A stretch of 64,000 nucleotides of DNA from Rhizobium sp. BK399 (GTDB lineage: Bacteria; Pseudomonadota; Alphaproteobacteria; Rhizobiales; Rhizobiaceae): assembly GCF_014194695.1 (NCBI RefSeq), contig NZ_JACIAH010000004.1, positions 305,802 to 369,801 of the forward strand, written 5' to 3'. The position numbers were made by a program, and so were the translations under genes. Below are positions 63,984 to 64,000 of the stretch, piece by piece (positions within the stretch are counted from its first letter, which is position 1; every line of letters begins with the position of its first letter). Below the pieces are notes generated by a model. It had not been told where the DNA came from. It searched no databases and saw only the letters and a list, made by a program, of their open reading frames with translations.

Positions 63984-64000
63984 CCTCAAGGTGAGGCTCC

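Overview
The window is a high-GC, gene-dense alphaproteobacterial chromosome segment, most likely from Rhizobiales (a Rhizobium or Ensifer/Sinorhizobium relative). Indicators are the smo/mtlK polyol operon, three different class III nucleotide cyclases, many ABC sugar importers each with its own SorC, LacI or RpiR regulator, DUF1328, DUF1345 and DUF2244 proteins, and a tRNA-fMet with encoded CCA. The genus is an inference from gene content, not from a marker sequence. No rRNA, prophage, insertion sequence or CRISPR array was seen.

Layout. 1-7.5 kb: a LysR regulator followed by a polyamine-type ABC importer (ydcSTUV-like), a gamma-aminobutyraldehyde dehydrogenase and a secreted NTF2-like protein. 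7.6-9.8 kb: DUF1328 protein, a class III cyclase with a MerR-like N terminus, DUF1345 membrane protein. 9.8-14.5 kb: divergent SDR and amidohydrolase typical of L-fuconate catabolism, transaldolase, a SorC regulator and a secreted hypothetical. 14.5-19.7 kb: Ada-type methyltransferase, DUF2244, endonuclease III, a TetR regulator divergent from a VOC protein with a clear AcrR-like operator, a CysZ/EI24 membrane protein and an RpiR regulator. 19.7-28.9 kb: a minus-strand polyol operon smoC-smoEFGK-mtlK-HAD-FGGY kinase that lacks the usual smoS. 29.1-32.1 kb: two-component pair and ROK kinase. 32.1-37.2 kb: tetR-MFP-RND efflux operon with a 14-bp inverted repeat at its promoter. 37.4-39.2 kb: OsmC protein and a second cyclase. 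39.3-45.9 kb: LacI regulator divergent from a PhyH-family oxygenase, SDR, SMP-30 lactonase and GH2 glycosidase. 45.9-49.0 kb: lipoprotein, L,D-transpeptidase coupled to an orphan betaine/choline-type binding protein, alpha/beta hydrolase and a 65-residue protein. 49.1-56.1 kb: fructan/sucrose-type operon lacI-SBP-permeases-GH32-ATPase. 56.3-59.9 kb: two hypotheticals, a VIT1-like membrane protein and a third cyclase fused to a membrane sensor. 60.2-63.5 kb: HlyD-type protein and two ABC-2 permeases without an ATPase. 63.8-64.0 kb: tRNA-fMet with its terminator.

The overall theme is uptake and oxidation of carbohydrates, polyols and polyamines, with regulators lying beside their targets. Several operators are visible as palindromes: after lysR, at the tetR/VOC junction, at the tetR-RND promoter, around smoE, and over the -10 box of the fructan operon. 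Start codons were chosen by ribosome-binding site and family alignment, so many differ from the longest open frame.
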